Assembly (NCBI RefSeq): GCF_032854445.1
Contig: NC_088295.1
Location: forward strand, 51,627,249 to 51,691,248
Length of the DNA stretch: 64,000 bases
Direction: 5' to 3'
Source of the DNA: Liolophura sinensis
Taxonomy: Eukaryota; Mollusca; Polyplacophora; Chitonida; Chitonidae
Position 1 is the stretch's first letter; every line of letters begins with the position of its first letter. The notes beneath the pieces are model-generated. The model saw only the letters and a program-made list of their open reading frames with translations. It was not told the DNA's origin and did no database searches. Below, piece after piece: positions 13,701-22,680 of the stretch. The position numbers and the translations under genes are program-made.

Positions 13701-14941
13701 CTAACACAGAAGACTTCAGGACAAGTTCTTAGGCAAAATGGAGTCGTTCACAGCGGATTTTGGCGCTAACTTTATTTATAATTTGTCAACTTGAGGTACA
13801 TATTAGAATTTTTTATGGCATGCACCTGCAAGGAAAAGCATACTCTTTTCAATGAAATTTGATTGATATTTAAATTTTCTTCTCCTTTAATAGGGCTGTC
13901 TCAAACTTTCATGACAATTTTGTCCAGGAATATTAACACCACAAGACAGCTTTATAATACTGAGGAATTCAGTTGCCCTGCACACATATTAATGTATTCA
14001 CTGGTTTCATATTTAAACCTCTGCTCAAGAATGTTTCACTTTATGTAATGGTGATTAGGTTTATGAGGGAGGATACCAAGAAAAATTTGTTGAGAACCCA
14101 TTTAATTATTTATTTATTTATTTGATTGGTGTTTTACCCCGTACTCAAGAATATTTCACTTATACGACAGTCAGCATTATGGTGGGTGAAAACCAGCATG
14201 ATCTTGGACTTGAACTCACAGCGACAGAACCCATTTGCCACCTTTCCAAGAACTTCATTTCCTAACACACTGTTAACCTCTGCCCCCTAAACAGATCAGT
14301 TTAGGAACTCCTAGTAAATGTCCATTACCTGACCATCACTCCCATACCAGGGCCATTTATAATCTGATTACCTCTCTCGTGTGATCCTTTAGAACCTTCA
14401 GTGGGGCCTGTAAGAAGATGTCAGTGAATCAGCACTGCAAAATAACACTGGCAAATTCTACCAGAAACAAAAGTTAGAGAACATCAAAAATGTCACCCCA
14501 GCAAACGAGCATGAAAACATTTAAGTGATTAAACAATCAAACATTTTTTTTTGTGGAAGGAGCAAAGCAATCAGAATTTGGGTAGGCTCTAAATGATCAA
14601 GCTTAACTTCATCTGACATGGGACAAATTTCCCTGGTGTGACAGGACCATGGGCATTCGAATCTAGTCCGTAACCCCTACACAGGCTATCATCAGCCTCC
14701 TACATGTATACATAAAGTAATGGAACAAAACGACTTTTGACCGCCATCAAGCTACGTCCTCGAAATTCAGGAAATAAGGTCTTCAACCTCCACCCTTTCC
14801 ACTTGTTTCCCTACCTGGAGCGATCATCTGCTCAAATCCATCATTAGTATTTCCAAATGAATTATATTTTGTCCCAGTTGCACATATATGTGCTATCTGA
14901 GCCTAGTAGACATGCATTGTCTCAGTCACCATCTTACTTTG

Positions 14942-14994
<53 letters not shown>

Positions 14995-17900
14995 AGATGA
15001 CGTAAACTGTAAATATGACCGAGCTACCACCCAAGGACTGAAAGGTCACACATGCCTTATATGGGATGTGACCTTGGTTGACAGGCTCTGGTAAGATATA
15101 GACTAGGAACTTCACTTATTGGTTATCTCCCTTGTAAAGGGAGTTTCTAGTCTAAGCTGGGATTAAGACAGACTATCTTAATCCCAGGTCTAAGCAAGAC
15201 ACAACAGACATCTAGTGGGCTCAGATAACACATATTAGTGTCACTGCCAAGGACTAGATTCTGGGGCCAGTGGACGGAACTTGGAAGCTCTGGGTTTCCA
15301 GTACTCTCTTCTACCCCTTACACTAAAGGGAAATCCCCAACCGGCAACCCCCGCTACACATGGTGTTGCAAGCAGGGTTGCTGGGGTAGCTTTGACTCTC
15401 CTTCCATGGGAAGTCACAAAGCTGTTACTAAAGAAAGGAGTTGAATGTAACAGAGTGGTATTTAAGTGCAATTTACGTTCAGGCTGAGGGAAATTAACTT
15501 TAATCTCAAAACCCAGAGATTGCTGGCTCAATTCTCCAACTAGTACACCTAATTGTTTGGCAACAAATCAAATTTGTTTTTGGAACAAATAGAATCTGAT
15601 GAGGTTAAAGCATGGACAATTTCAACACAATACATAGTACTGTTGGAAATCTAGTGACTATGTCAACTGGGTGGTTTATGACAGTTTGTTTATCAGAATG
15701 GACAGAATTTCAGAGCACTTGTCCCGTATTAGGAAAGATGCCGTTATTTCCCCCTGGCCACAAGAGTAAAATCTCACCGCTGGCTGCATGGCATCCCAGA
15801 CTTGTAGTGAGCCATCACCACTTCCTGTCACCAACACGTTTTCATTGTCTTCACTCCACGTCACATCAAACAGACCACTGTTCCAGTCCAACACTCTGAT
15901 TGGCTGAATTCCATGGCCTGGGGTGAAATCTAGCACAAATAGTCTGCCACTTCCTACAAACCACAAAACCTACAGATCAGTGATCATGTGGAGGTGCTCT
16001 ATTTTTCAGCACTCATCAGAATAAATGACTTTTACCGCATCAGAATATTATTACACTAAACTAATCAATAAGTATACAAGTCAGCACTCAAGCTGCCTTT
16101 TATCCAAAAAGACTCCCTTACACACAAAACAACCTTTCCTGGTCTTTGGTGGTCATTGTCATATGGTTGTTTTCCTACTTACAATGTAAGTGAAATATGA
16201 ATGTATGTGAAATATGAATATATGTGAAATATGAACGTATGTTCAGTATGAATGTATGTGAAGTATGAATATATATATATATGGGTACATATACTGCATC
16301 TCCTTGTTTCAAGGTGAATCCATGCCACTAAAGTGCTGCCGTTGCTGATGTACCATGCCGAAGACACCAGGCATGACACCCCAGCCAGTAACATTTTACT
16401 GACACTTGACCAACCAGTCCCGTTTCGCCATTTGACATGAGCTTGTCTGATCCACATATATGAGCTCATCTGACCCTTATATATGAACCTGTATAATGTA
16501 TTTGAATTTATTTATTTATTTATTTGTTTGATTGGTGTTATACACCATACTCAAGAATATTTCACTTATACGACGGTGGCCATCATTTTGTTATTTATTT
16601 ATTTATTTGATTGGTGTTTTACGCCGTACTCAAGAATATTTCACTTATACGACGGCGGCCAGCATTATGGTGGGTGGAAACCGGGCAGAGCCCGGGGGAA
16701 ACCCACGCCATCATTTTGGTCGGAGGAAACCGGGCACAGTCTGGGGGAAACCCACAACCATCCGCCGGTTGCTGGAGGCCTTCCCAAGTATAGCCAAAGA
16801 GGAAACCATCATAATCTTGACTTGAACTCACAGCGACCACATTGGTGAGAGGCTCCTGGGTCATTACGCTGCAATAGCGAGCTAACCAACTGAGACACAG
16901 AGGCGCCCAGCAGCTTGTATAAGCTTGTTTACTGGTGAAGAGTTTTATACATTCAGCGCTTTCACATGATACCAGTCTTACAGATTCAGTGCTTTCATTG
17001 ATCAAGAGTCTATTTATAGATTCAGCACTTTCATTGGTCAAGAGTCTTATAGACTCAGCACTTTCAGTGGACACGATTGTTATAGTTTCAGTGCTTTCAT
17101 TGGTCAAGAGTCTATTTATAGACTCAGCACTTTCACTGGTCAAGAGTCTTATAGACTCAGCACTTTCAGTGGACACGATTCTTATAGTTTCAGTGCTTTC
17201 ATTGGTCAAGAGTCTATTTATAGACTCAGCACTTTCACTGGTCAAGAGTCTTATAGATTCAGCACTTTCAGTGGACACGATTCTTATAGATTCAGCACTT
17301 TCATTGGTTAAGAGTCTATATATAGATTCAGTGCTTTCATTGGTCAAGAGTCTTACAGACTCAGCACTTTCAGTGAACACGATTCTTACAGATTCCGCGC
17401 TTTCATTGGTTAAGAGTCTATGTATAGATTCAGTGCTTTCATTGATCAAGAGTCTACTTGTACAAGCAGCACTTTTACTGGTCAAGAGTCTTATACATTC
17501 AACACATTCATTGTCTGAGCGAGTGGAATATCTTAAAAATAAGCAATCCTCAGTCCGGATTGTCAAGACTGGCTATCCACCATCCCTTCCACAAGACGCT
17601 AATATTTGTGATGACCGAATGACTTCAGTTTTTTTCACCTTTATACTAAGCTTTGTAAAACTCATCTTTAAAGCTAGGTTGTTGATTCTTTCGGGGTTTT
17701 ATAGCACTTTTCATCAGACTACAGCGTAGTTGGAGGTGTGGGTTTTGTTCAGGTCAAGGTTACATTATGTCCATATGTACTTTGATCCAGCCCACCTCGT
17801 TTTGTTAGCTCTTCATCCAGTATAAGTAGGAGAGCTACGTAGAGTATTATATACACTTTTGTATCCTACATTACTACTAGCTTAATGAACCAGGCCTCGT

Positions 17901-18263
17901 TAACATACAATGTCAAATTCATTAGCTATGCGGTATTACCACTACCTTGAATATCACTAGACCGACATACACTGGTCGCAGAAATCAGAGAATTGGACAG
18001 GGATTATGGACAGCCATCTCATATCGCTGAGGACAACAAACTGAGGACTGAGGTATGCATTGTAAGTCAATGCTTTCAAGTCCACATTAACATCGCCCCT
18101 CAGAGGTACATTTATACTACGTGCATTTCCCAGTTGAAATACAGATTTATGTTTCACCTGCTATTCCATAATGTTGTGATGTAGCACAGGCCAATCTCTG
18201 AGCATAAAATGGCGAGAATTGAACAGAGTATCCATGCCGAGCTTGAGTTTGAAAAGTAAACAT
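1616..18263 (-). CDS. PEX7: PEX7, peroxisomal targeting signal 2 receptor (WD40), nine coding exons, last exon missing
   Basis: WD40 beta-propeller receptor that binds cytosolic PTS2-bearing proteins and delivers them to the peroxisomal import machinery. Exons in transcript order: 18263-18158, 15953-15778, 14407-14372, 12704-12627, 6246-6138, 5945-5836, 4787-4674, 3682-3627, 1712-1616. All junctions are AG/GT and phases join without a break, giving 294 residues. Visible WD endings are [39 protein letters not shown] and SYDFTVRIWD. Family-specific segments include [44 protein letters not shown] and LEHHSEF. Vertebrate PEX7 is about 323 residues and ends with a further WD strand of about 22 residues after the equivalent of position 1616; that piece was not found in 1-1615. 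It lies head-to-head with NPAT. The identification is firm; the 3' end is open. Confidence 0.95.
1926..2135 (-). mobile_element. tRNA-derived SINE copy (family 1)
   Basis: Reverse orientation; AAAT-type tail at the left, then the 3' domain (CTTGAGTATGG..TAAA), CCAGCATTATGG and a decayed B-box region. Lacks the A-box end. Confidence 0.8.
2365..2850. repeat. 34-bp minisatellite in PEX7 intron
   Basis: About 14 near-identical units of GAACTACGCTACAAAAACAT plus GTTTCCATTCATAT. Variation is limited mainly to C/T in GAAC/TTACG, suggesting recent expansion or homogenisation. Confidence 0.93.
3001..3150 (-). mobile_element. SINE family 1, 3' fragment
   Basis: Reverse orientation, tail (ATTT)n then the conserved 3' domain and GGTCGTGGATTTCC; breaks off after CAGCAACATG. 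Confidence 0.85.
3461..3487 (+). other. G-quadruplex-type G-run cluster
   Basis: Five runs of 3-5 G separated by one or two T on the plus strand, in the intron between PEX7 exons 8 and 9. It fits the G3+N1-7 pattern for an intramolecular quadruplex. On the PEX7 transcript it is C-rich. Confidence 0.7.
3627..3682 (-). CDS. PEX7: PEX7 coding exon 8 (56 nt)
   Basis: Encodes [18 protein letters not shown] plus two bases; the family reads FSPF.ASVLASCSYDFTV. Acceptor CACTTTCAG, donor GTAAAC, leaving phase 2. Confidence 0.9.
3919..3957. repeat. GGAC tetranucleotide microsatellite
   Basis: Imperfect (GGAC)n with single-base variants (GGAT, AGAC), about nine units, in a PEX7 intron. Confidence 0.9.
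4491..4690. repeat. 38-bp minisatellite overlapping the PEX7 exon 7 donor site
   Basis: Five to six units of GACCTACCCTTGCTCTCCTC plus ACTGTGAAGGTTTTGTCT. On the PEX7 strand each unit reads GAGG/AAG followed by GTAGGTCAGAC, so every unit carries a donor-like sequence. The first unit overlaps the last bases of exon 7 and supplies its authentic donor at 4673. Confidence 0.85.
4674..4787 (-). CDS. PEX7: PEX7 coding exon 7
   Basis: Thirty-eight codons, [20 protein letters not shown] then [18 protein letters not shown], matching NLLVTGAVDCSLRGWDLRN...LLGH.YAIRRVK of the family. Acceptor GTTTCAG, donor GTAGGT. The 3' end of the exon is the first unit of a 38-bp minisatellite running into the intron. 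Confidence 0.92.
5127..5391 (+). mobile_element. SINE family 1, near full length
   Basis: Reference copy of about 265 bases: GGGGCCTCCGTGGCTCAGTT (tRNA-like A box), GAGTTTGAGTCC (B box), a central GGTGGGTTTCCCCTGGGCTG domain, then ATAATGCTGGC, GTGAAATATTCTTGAGTAC and an (AAAT)n tail. Transcribed by Pol III in intact copies and mobilised by a LINE partner. Lies in the PEX7 intron between exons 7 and 6. Confidence 0.92.
5836..5945 (-). CDS. PEX7: PEX7 coding exon 6
   Basis: Completes the split Gly codon, then [20 protein letters not shown] and [16 protein letters not shown]. The PAH.AEIL.CDW segment is characteristic of PEX7. Donor GTGAGA, phase 0. Confidence 0.94.
6138..6246 (-). CDS. PEX7: PEX7 coding exon 5
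   Basis: Acceptor TTTTACAG. Encodes [20 protein letters not shown] then [17 protein letters not shown]. It starts in phase 0 and ends in phase 1 at donor GTACTC. The intron separating it from exon 4 carries the 5-kb 95-bp array. Confidence 0.93.
6400..6586 (+). mobile_element. SINE family 1 with internal deletion
   Basis: A-box end joined directly to GTGGGAAGGTCTGCC; the B-box segment of about 80 bases is missing. Intact 3' domain and AAAT tail. PEX7 intron between exons 5 and 4. Confidence 0.9.
6850..7000. repeat. Dispersed repeat, second copy
   Basis: Same order of motifs as at 20-140; ends about 60 bases before the 95-bp array begins. Confidence 0.55.
7062..12110. repeat. 95-bp satellite-like tandem array, about 53 units
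   Basis: Unit ACATGCAGGCTGAATAGGCA...TGCATCACTGGCT, 95 bases; units differ at a few fixed positions (GTGGTA/GTTGTA, CTTGC/CTTCC, TGGCT/TAGCT). Rare variants recur at 1611 and 1615 bases, i.e. 17 units (the former is 4 short because one unit has a 4-base deletion near 9475). The whole array is in the PEX7 intron between exons 5 and 4. No open reading frame of note. Confidence 0.96.
12111..12626. other. PEX7 intron, unique AT-rich sequence
   Basis: Between the 95-bp array and exon 4. The first 60 bases are a diverged array remnant (TTGCTTCAGTTCAGCCTGAT). Nothing else recognised. Confidence 0.6.
12627..12704 (-). CDS. PEX7: PEX7 coding exon 4
   Basis: Twenty-six codons, [15 protein letters not shown] then [11 protein letters not shown], the second WD repeat; the family reads EVYSVDWSQTR...SWDQTVKLWD. 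Acceptor TTGACAG, donor GTGAGAT, phase 0. Confidence 0.93.
12885..12995. mobile_element. MITE-like element with terminal inverted repeats
   Basis: GGAATACAGAATC at the left pairs with GATTCTGTATCC at the right, extended by CTGACTGGCTG versus CAGCCAATCAG. About 110 bases. Related left ends occur at 30598 (GGATTCAGAATCTATGCTGA) and 44968 (GGGATACAGAATCCATGCTG), so it is a dispersed family. Confidence 0.65.
12996..14107. other. PEX7 intron between exons 4 and 3
   Basis: No gene-like feature. AT-rich stretch with a TTAAAGGAGAAGAAAACTTA motif near 13302 whose reverse complement appears near 13873 (TTTTCTTCTCCTTTAATAG), suggesting the termini of a 590-base inverted-repeat element. Confidence 0.45.
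14108..14225 (-). mobile_element. SINE family 1, internally deleted copy
   Basis: Tail and 3' domain in reverse orientation, then a jump to the CCAGCATGA..TTGGACTTGAACTC B-box region. Confidence 0.8.
14372..14407 (-). CDS. PEX7: PEX7 coding exon 3 (36 nt)
   Basis: Twelve codons, [12 protein letters not shown], matching the family segment PLQVYKEH.QE. Acceptor CTTACAG and donor GTAATC, phase 0 on both sides. Too short for ORF finders, but required to link exons 2 and 4. Confidence 0.88.
14943..14990. repeat. (TA)n microsatellite
   Basis: Uninterrupted TA dinucleotides of about 48 bases, in the PEX7 intron between exons 3 and 2. Confidence 0.97.
15157..15187. other. Perfect 12-bp hairpin
   Basis: CTGGGATTAAGA, a 7-base loop, then TCTTAATCCCAG, flanked on both sides by GTCTAAG direct repeats. 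In a PEX7 intron. It resembles the tip of a small fold-back element. Confidence 0.7.
15778..15953 (-). CDS. PEX7: PEX7 coding exon 2
   Basis: Enters in phase 1 after TTTGTAG and completes the Gly codon of exon 1. It encodes SGRLFVLDF, then [20 protein letters not shown] and [10 protein letters not shown], the first full WD repeat. It ends in phase 0 at donor GTGAGAT. Confidence 0.93.
16507..16910 (-). mobile_element. Two SINE family 1 copies in tandem
   Basis: A 3' fragment (16507-16585) is followed directly by a near full-length reverse copy (16586-16910) that has an internal duplication of the GGGCAGAGCCCGGGGGAAAC segment. The right end is GACACAGAGGCGCCC, the tRNA-like head. Confidence 0.88.
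16930..17520. repeat. 36-bp minisatellite in PEX7 intron 1
   Basis: About 16 units of GATTCAGCACTTTCATTGGT plus CAAGAGTCTATTTATA and variants with GTGGACACGATTCTTATA, alternating to give a longer period. Open on both strands as 12-residue repeats (plus: [12 protein letters not shown]; minus: NESTESIRLL), caused by a period divisible by three. Confidence 0.92.
18158..18263 (-). CDS. PEX7: PEX7 coding exon 1
   Basis: Residues 1-35 plus one base. The start chosen is the ATG at 18263-18261, giving [19 protein letters not shown], because homology to the family (RHGY..(E/Q)FSPF) begins a few residues later. An upstream in-frame Met near 18338 would add about 25 residues not expected in PEX7. The donor GTGAAAC follows GIAG. 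Confidence 0.9.
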
Positions 18264-19124
18264 GACGTACGAGAACGAGCAAGGATTCAGGGAATCCTCA
18301 GTCCTGTAGCCTATAAATTGGACAACGGCAAGGTACACACATAACTGTGTTATCTGCGTAGCGCAGATCGGACATGGCGGTCATTTGACAGTAACTGTAT
18401 GGTGTGTTTGATAACATTCACGTGATACTATAACTGATCATGATTCCCATTTAAGACGCCTGACTACCATACACGTGTGCAGGGACAGGGGAGATAACTA
18501 AGCACAAGAGATGTGAACACATAACACTGTGGGTCATCGAAAACTGACCACAGAATTCATTGGTGAGACACCGTAATTATCTTGTCATGTACGGGTATGT
18601 ATGTTACTGTTAAGCACTAGTTAAAAACTTATGTTTAGTTCGTACTTGCTATTGTTTTTTTGGTATGTATAATTATGGAAGTTTTATGTGACGAAACAGC
18701 GGCTAAGAAAATAGCCTCATTAAGGTGATGTCGTAAAAGCGGAAACTGCGACAATGCTTCCCGCCAAAACTTGTCAAATTGGACGATTTTGATGAACACT
18801 CTCTGCCGTAAAGCGGAGCGACCTGAAATTGATAACAGAAAGTGTGGATAGTGAAAGTCGTCTGGTTATTTAACATTACATACCGATATGTTTTGAGTAC
18901 ACTTGGTGAAAAGTCTCTTAACCGGTCATGAAATGGAACCGGTGTACTTTCTGCCATCAGAGATTGCTCGTATGGTACTAGGTATGTATATATTCTCTTC
19001 TGCTCAAACGTCAAAATACAGTAACTGAGTAAGAAACCAGTAAGTGTTGTTTTTTCGCGGGCGTAAAACGAGAACTCTTCACAAATTTCAGCCTGATCTT
19101 GTGATCTTACCATGGCATAGTCCA

Positions 19125-19860
19125 TCCAGATGGACTCATTGTGCTATTTTAAAATTCTGACATTTGTCTTGATACTGAGTCTATCTCTCAACAAACATGG
19201 CGCGGGTTTAAATCTCTCATCTCCTTTCCACTCATGGCAATCTATATCACCCCCTCTGCTCATTTGTATGTAATTCGTTGGATTTTCCTACTACATGCAA
19301 CGTTGAACATCAACGTGTCTAAAGTCAGATGCGCACTTAAGAACTGCATCAGGACTCGTGTCACGAACTCCACCTTGGATGACACCAATTCAAAGTAGGG
19401 GGTTATCACAGGTGTTCAGGCCACAAATTCATTAACGCAGAAGACACCAAGCTGATGCTGATTGCCTTACCCCTCTGCTTTGTTTGTGTATGGTTCCTTC
19501 CAAGACGCCCTCAAGCAGGTGTTGACAGCGAACAAGAAACTAGAGTGAAACGTTATTTTGTGTCAAATAAATAGGTGTAAGTTTAAAGTAAGTATAATAG
19601 AAAAGAAATAATGACACTTTATCTAGTCATTGATGTTGATTTTAGACCGATAAATGTGAAAGAGTCATCATTTCTTAACATTACATGGAATCTCTAATAT
19701 TGTCCTCTTAATTGTTTATCATCACCGATGAAACTGATTAACTTGGTGCGTTGTCGTCACTTTGGCTGCTAGAACTTTGGTGATACCTAGTCCATCCAGA
19801 TGAACTCAGTGGGCTGTTTTAAAAATCTGACATTCATCGCAACACTGAGTCCACCGCCAA
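19125..19860. repeat. Direct repeat pair
   Basis: TCCATCCAGATGGACTCATT with the following 55 bases (19125-19185) recurs at about 19790-19860 with a few differences. A separate motif at 19577-19665 (GTTTAAAGTAAGTATAATAG) recurs at 21670-21760, so this intergenic DNA is built from repeat fragments. Confidence 0.6.
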
Positions 19861-20230
19861 CTCTCAAGCAAATCACCACACATCTGCGAACTCCAACTCA
19901 ATGGAGCCGATCTTGATGAGGTGTGCACTCAGTTTTGCAAATCGTCAAAAAAGCCTGACTGAAAATATACAGAACACAAAGATTATATAGCAGCGAAACA
20001 TGCTAAATCCTTAATAATCTCATTATCTTGAAAGATGGTGGCATGAACTAGGAAGTAGAGCATGCAGAATTCTCCTCTTGAAGACGTAAGCTAACACACC
20101 AAACATGTCTTATGTTTCCCTCTCTGGCACCTTAAATACCCCTGGCACCTTTAATATTGGCTGAGACCAATTCTAATCATCGGAGGGGTAATGAATGTTC
20201 ACCGTGAACTACCTTCTATTTTTACTTAGA

Positions 20231-20330
20231 GCCTGTTGGCCGAGTGGTCAAGACAGTTGACACATGTTGTTGGCAACTTGGTGCCTGACTCTGAGGACGC
20301 TGGTTCGAAACCTGCGGTGGTCTCTGCCAA
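20231..20330 (+). repeat. tRNA-like sequence (Leu/Ser-type), probably a SINE head or tRNA pseudogene
   Basis: TTGGCCGAGTGGTCAAGACA matches a class II tRNA A box, and GGTTCGAAACC a B box, about 60 bases apart, with a variable-arm-like segment between. The acceptor stem does not pair well, so a functional tRNA is unlikely. Confidence 0.5.
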
Positions 20331-21056
20331 TTCTGAGCATATATTCAGAAAGTGTAATCCCTAATGACGATAATACTGTTACTTAATCCACTTTCTAAAT
20401 GACATTTATATCTGTCTGATCTCTGTTTTAGTGACATAAAATAAAGGTTAATTGAAACTTTTTGTATTGGTGTTTTTATTTGAAGTGATTTTAATTAAGA
20501 GTTAAAAATATGTCTGCCACATTGTTGTCGCGATTTTGTACGCATGAAATTTGTACATGTAAACATGAGTGTGTGTACACATTAGATTCACTGGGGGTAG
20601 GCAGGTCTGGCATTGAAATTTTGTAGAAATCTATTATATTTCCATTGCTGTCTGCATATTTTCAGTGTTTTTAATTCAACCCAAAAGGCATAAAAAAAGA
20701 ACTGCTGTAAGACTGAACTTCATTGAGATCAGTGGAGTTCAGAAATGTGCTAAAGGAGGCGTTTTAAAATTTCAGGAAACAGTTGATTACTATTTAAACC
20801 TCCACCGCCTGTCCAGTTTACATTGCTTAGGGTCCTAGGCCGCCAGACAGGTAAAATCCTGAGCTGTCGATCATTCCAAAGATAAATTTACATCCGTATT
20901 TCATCAAGCTCAACCTGTCCTCTGATTCCAAGAACCCCAAATGACTGCCGTCTTCTGTCTGCCATGATTGTGAATATGGTGGTTATCCTGGTTCCTGGGC
21001 CTCACCACTGGAAACAGTGGGAATATGTGGCCCAGAAACTCAGTTATTCAACAATG

Positions 21057-22113
21057 TTAAATGTACTACCTCCATATTTTATATTTTTGACATTCATTTG
21101 GGTGGTAGACAGTTACCCACTGGCACGTAACGTTACCCACTTCTCTGAACATGAAGCTTTTTGACCGATAAAGCCTGCCTCAGTTGCTGTAATCAACCTG
21201 ATACTGTCCCTAATGTATAAACTGCTTGGTGTCAGCCAGAAAATATCTCACCCAACTTCCAAATTACATTATCAATCACCTGTTCCAACAAAATCAGCTG
21301 TTTCGTTTTTTGGAATTTTAAACAAAAAAGTTTGAAATCATCCAGTTTGAGGAAAATTCCCATGCCTGCACTTGTCAGCTAACATCATTAACACACACAA
21401 CAATAAAATAATAAATAAACAACCTGACCACACTTACAAAAAGATTATGCAAAAACTGATGAAAATTTCTGCAAACATGTAAATATAATATTGATTTGCT
21501 ACATACATACTTCACCCCCTGCATTGCATTTGGAAGTCTGGTCATTTTCATAGGCTTGCACATTTATTGATAACTGAATGCATATATTGGCGGAGGGTGG
21601 GGGGAGGAAAGGTTGTTAATAACTGTGCTTTGCTCAGTTTTCCTGCCTAATGACATGTAAAAGTAAAAGTTTAAAGTAGGCATAATAGAATAGAAAAGAG
21701 TCATTGTGACTCTTTATACCTGTCGTTGTTATTCATTTTAGGTAGGTAAATGTGGGAGAGTTGAATTTTAAAATCCGGATGCATCTTCTAAAATCTTTTA
21801 AAATTTCAACTTTTATATTTTTCTACTAATATGATAACTTCATGTGTATTAGCAAAATATGCAAAATAATATTATTGAACGAAGACAACAGCAATAATGG
21901 CTTTAAGAGACACATTGTTGCAAGGTGAGTACTCAAATATTTCTGGCTGACAGGATGCAGGTTATATATTAGGGACAGTATCAGGTTGATTACAGCGACT
22001 GAGGCAGGCTTTATCAGCCAAAGTTTTACATTCAGGGAAGCATGTGTCACCGGGTAAATGTCAACCAACTGAATGAATGTCAAAAATATAAAATATGGAA
22101 GAAGTACATTAAA
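21057..22113. repeat. Inverted (fold-back) repeat, arms of about 190 bases
   Basis: Left arm 21057-21255 (TGTACTACCTCCATATTTTA to GTGTCAGCCAGAAAATA) matches, reversed and complemented, the right arm 21925-22113 (TATTTCTGGCTGACAGGA to CCATATTTTATATTTTT..). About 670 bases separate them. Could be a fold-back element or two copies of one repeat in opposite orientation. Confidence 0.75.
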
Positions 22114-22509
22114 TCTTCTTGAATTAGGGTGAACAGGACTTCACCATTACAATCCAGATAATCTGCTTGGTAAAATGGCAAAATAAACCTGACCACCGTC
22201 AGGTATTCAATTAGCTCTGTGGGGCTAGCCACACCCTCAGGTAGCACAATTCTACAGCTAACCTTAACAGACTAGTGATATGACAGATCGCAGTGAAGCA
22301 CTTGCAGTGCGCCTTAAAAATTATGCTCTGACTGTTCCAACAAGTAATCTTAGTAAACCCACATTTGGTTTGGTCGTTGGCCTACCTTGTTAGAAAGAAA
22401 ATTGTCGATAAACATCAAAAATCTGAAATGACATTTTTCTGCGCTGCCATGTTTTGCCTCATTTTCACATGGATACATCTACTCAAGGAAATACACGTTT
22501 TTGTTCCAG

Positions 22510-22680
22510 GCTATCTGAAGCGGGAGAACTGTGCAAAGGCCTATAAAGCCTTGCTGAAAGAGTCTAGCCATTTGGGAGAATATTCAGCCTTGTTGAAACA
22601 GGGTAGAGAATATCCAACCACAGTTGCTGGGAAAACTTTGACAGAAATGCTGCAGGAATATGGCCACATCAAGCTGAGAG
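22510..22680 (+). CDS. NPAT: NPAT exon 2, LisH domain
   Basis: Acceptor TTGTTCCAG, phase 1 in and phase 1 out, donor GTAATGA. Encodes GYLKRENCAKAYKALLKESS, then an Ala/Leu-rich helix and TVAGKTLTEMLQEYGHIKLR. This matches the second LisH helix and the following LTTILNEY-type helix of NPAT. The first LisH helix (M.LPSDVARLVL in vertebrates) should sit on an upstream exon. An in-frame ATG upstream of the acceptor (22365) would encode a hydrophobic leader foreign to NPAT and is not used here. Confidence 0.88.

Larger units (their letters stand above)
14410..15777. other. PEX7 intron between exons 3 and 2
   Basis: Contains the TA microsatellite and the 12-bp hairpin. Remaining short frames (15238-15531) overlap each other on opposite strands and carry no recognised motif. 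Confidence 0.5.
18264..22509. promoter_or_regulatory. Divergent intergenic region between PEX7 and NPAT
   Basis: The PEX7 start codon (18263, minus) and the first recognised NPAT exon (22510, plus) face away from each other, so the promoters and NPAT exon 1 must lie here. The region also holds two copies of a repeat (19125-19180 and 19790-19860), a tRNA-like repeat at 20231, and a fold-back repeat at 21057-22113. No TATA box or initiator could be assigned by eye. Confidence 0.55.

Noticed and set aside
15241-15531. Overlapping open frames of 68 to 96 codons on both strands
   Set aside because: They overlap each other on opposite strands within a PEX7 intron and show no family motif.
16619-17729. 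Long open frames on both strands (315 and 264 codons)
   Set aside because: Both are produced by the 36-bp minisatellite and adjoining SINE; opposite-strand openness follows from the period being divisible by three.
18675-18724. Possible NPAT exon 1: ATG with MEVLCDETAAKKIASL before a GT, close to PEX7
   Set aside because: The helix would suit a LisH start, but the segment ends in phase 2 while exon 2 needs phase 1, and the residues do not match the LPSDVARLVL start of known NPAT proteins.
20231-20330. Functional tRNA-Leu or tRNA-Ser gene
   Set aside because: A and B boxes are present, but the acceptor stem and anticodon arm do not pair convincingly.
22365-22509. Upstream in-frame extension of the NPAT LisH exon (ATG-like start at 22365)
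   Set aside because: It encodes a hydrophobic Cys/Phe-rich leader unlike NPAT, and a strong TTTTTGTTCCAG acceptor sits exactly at the start of homology.
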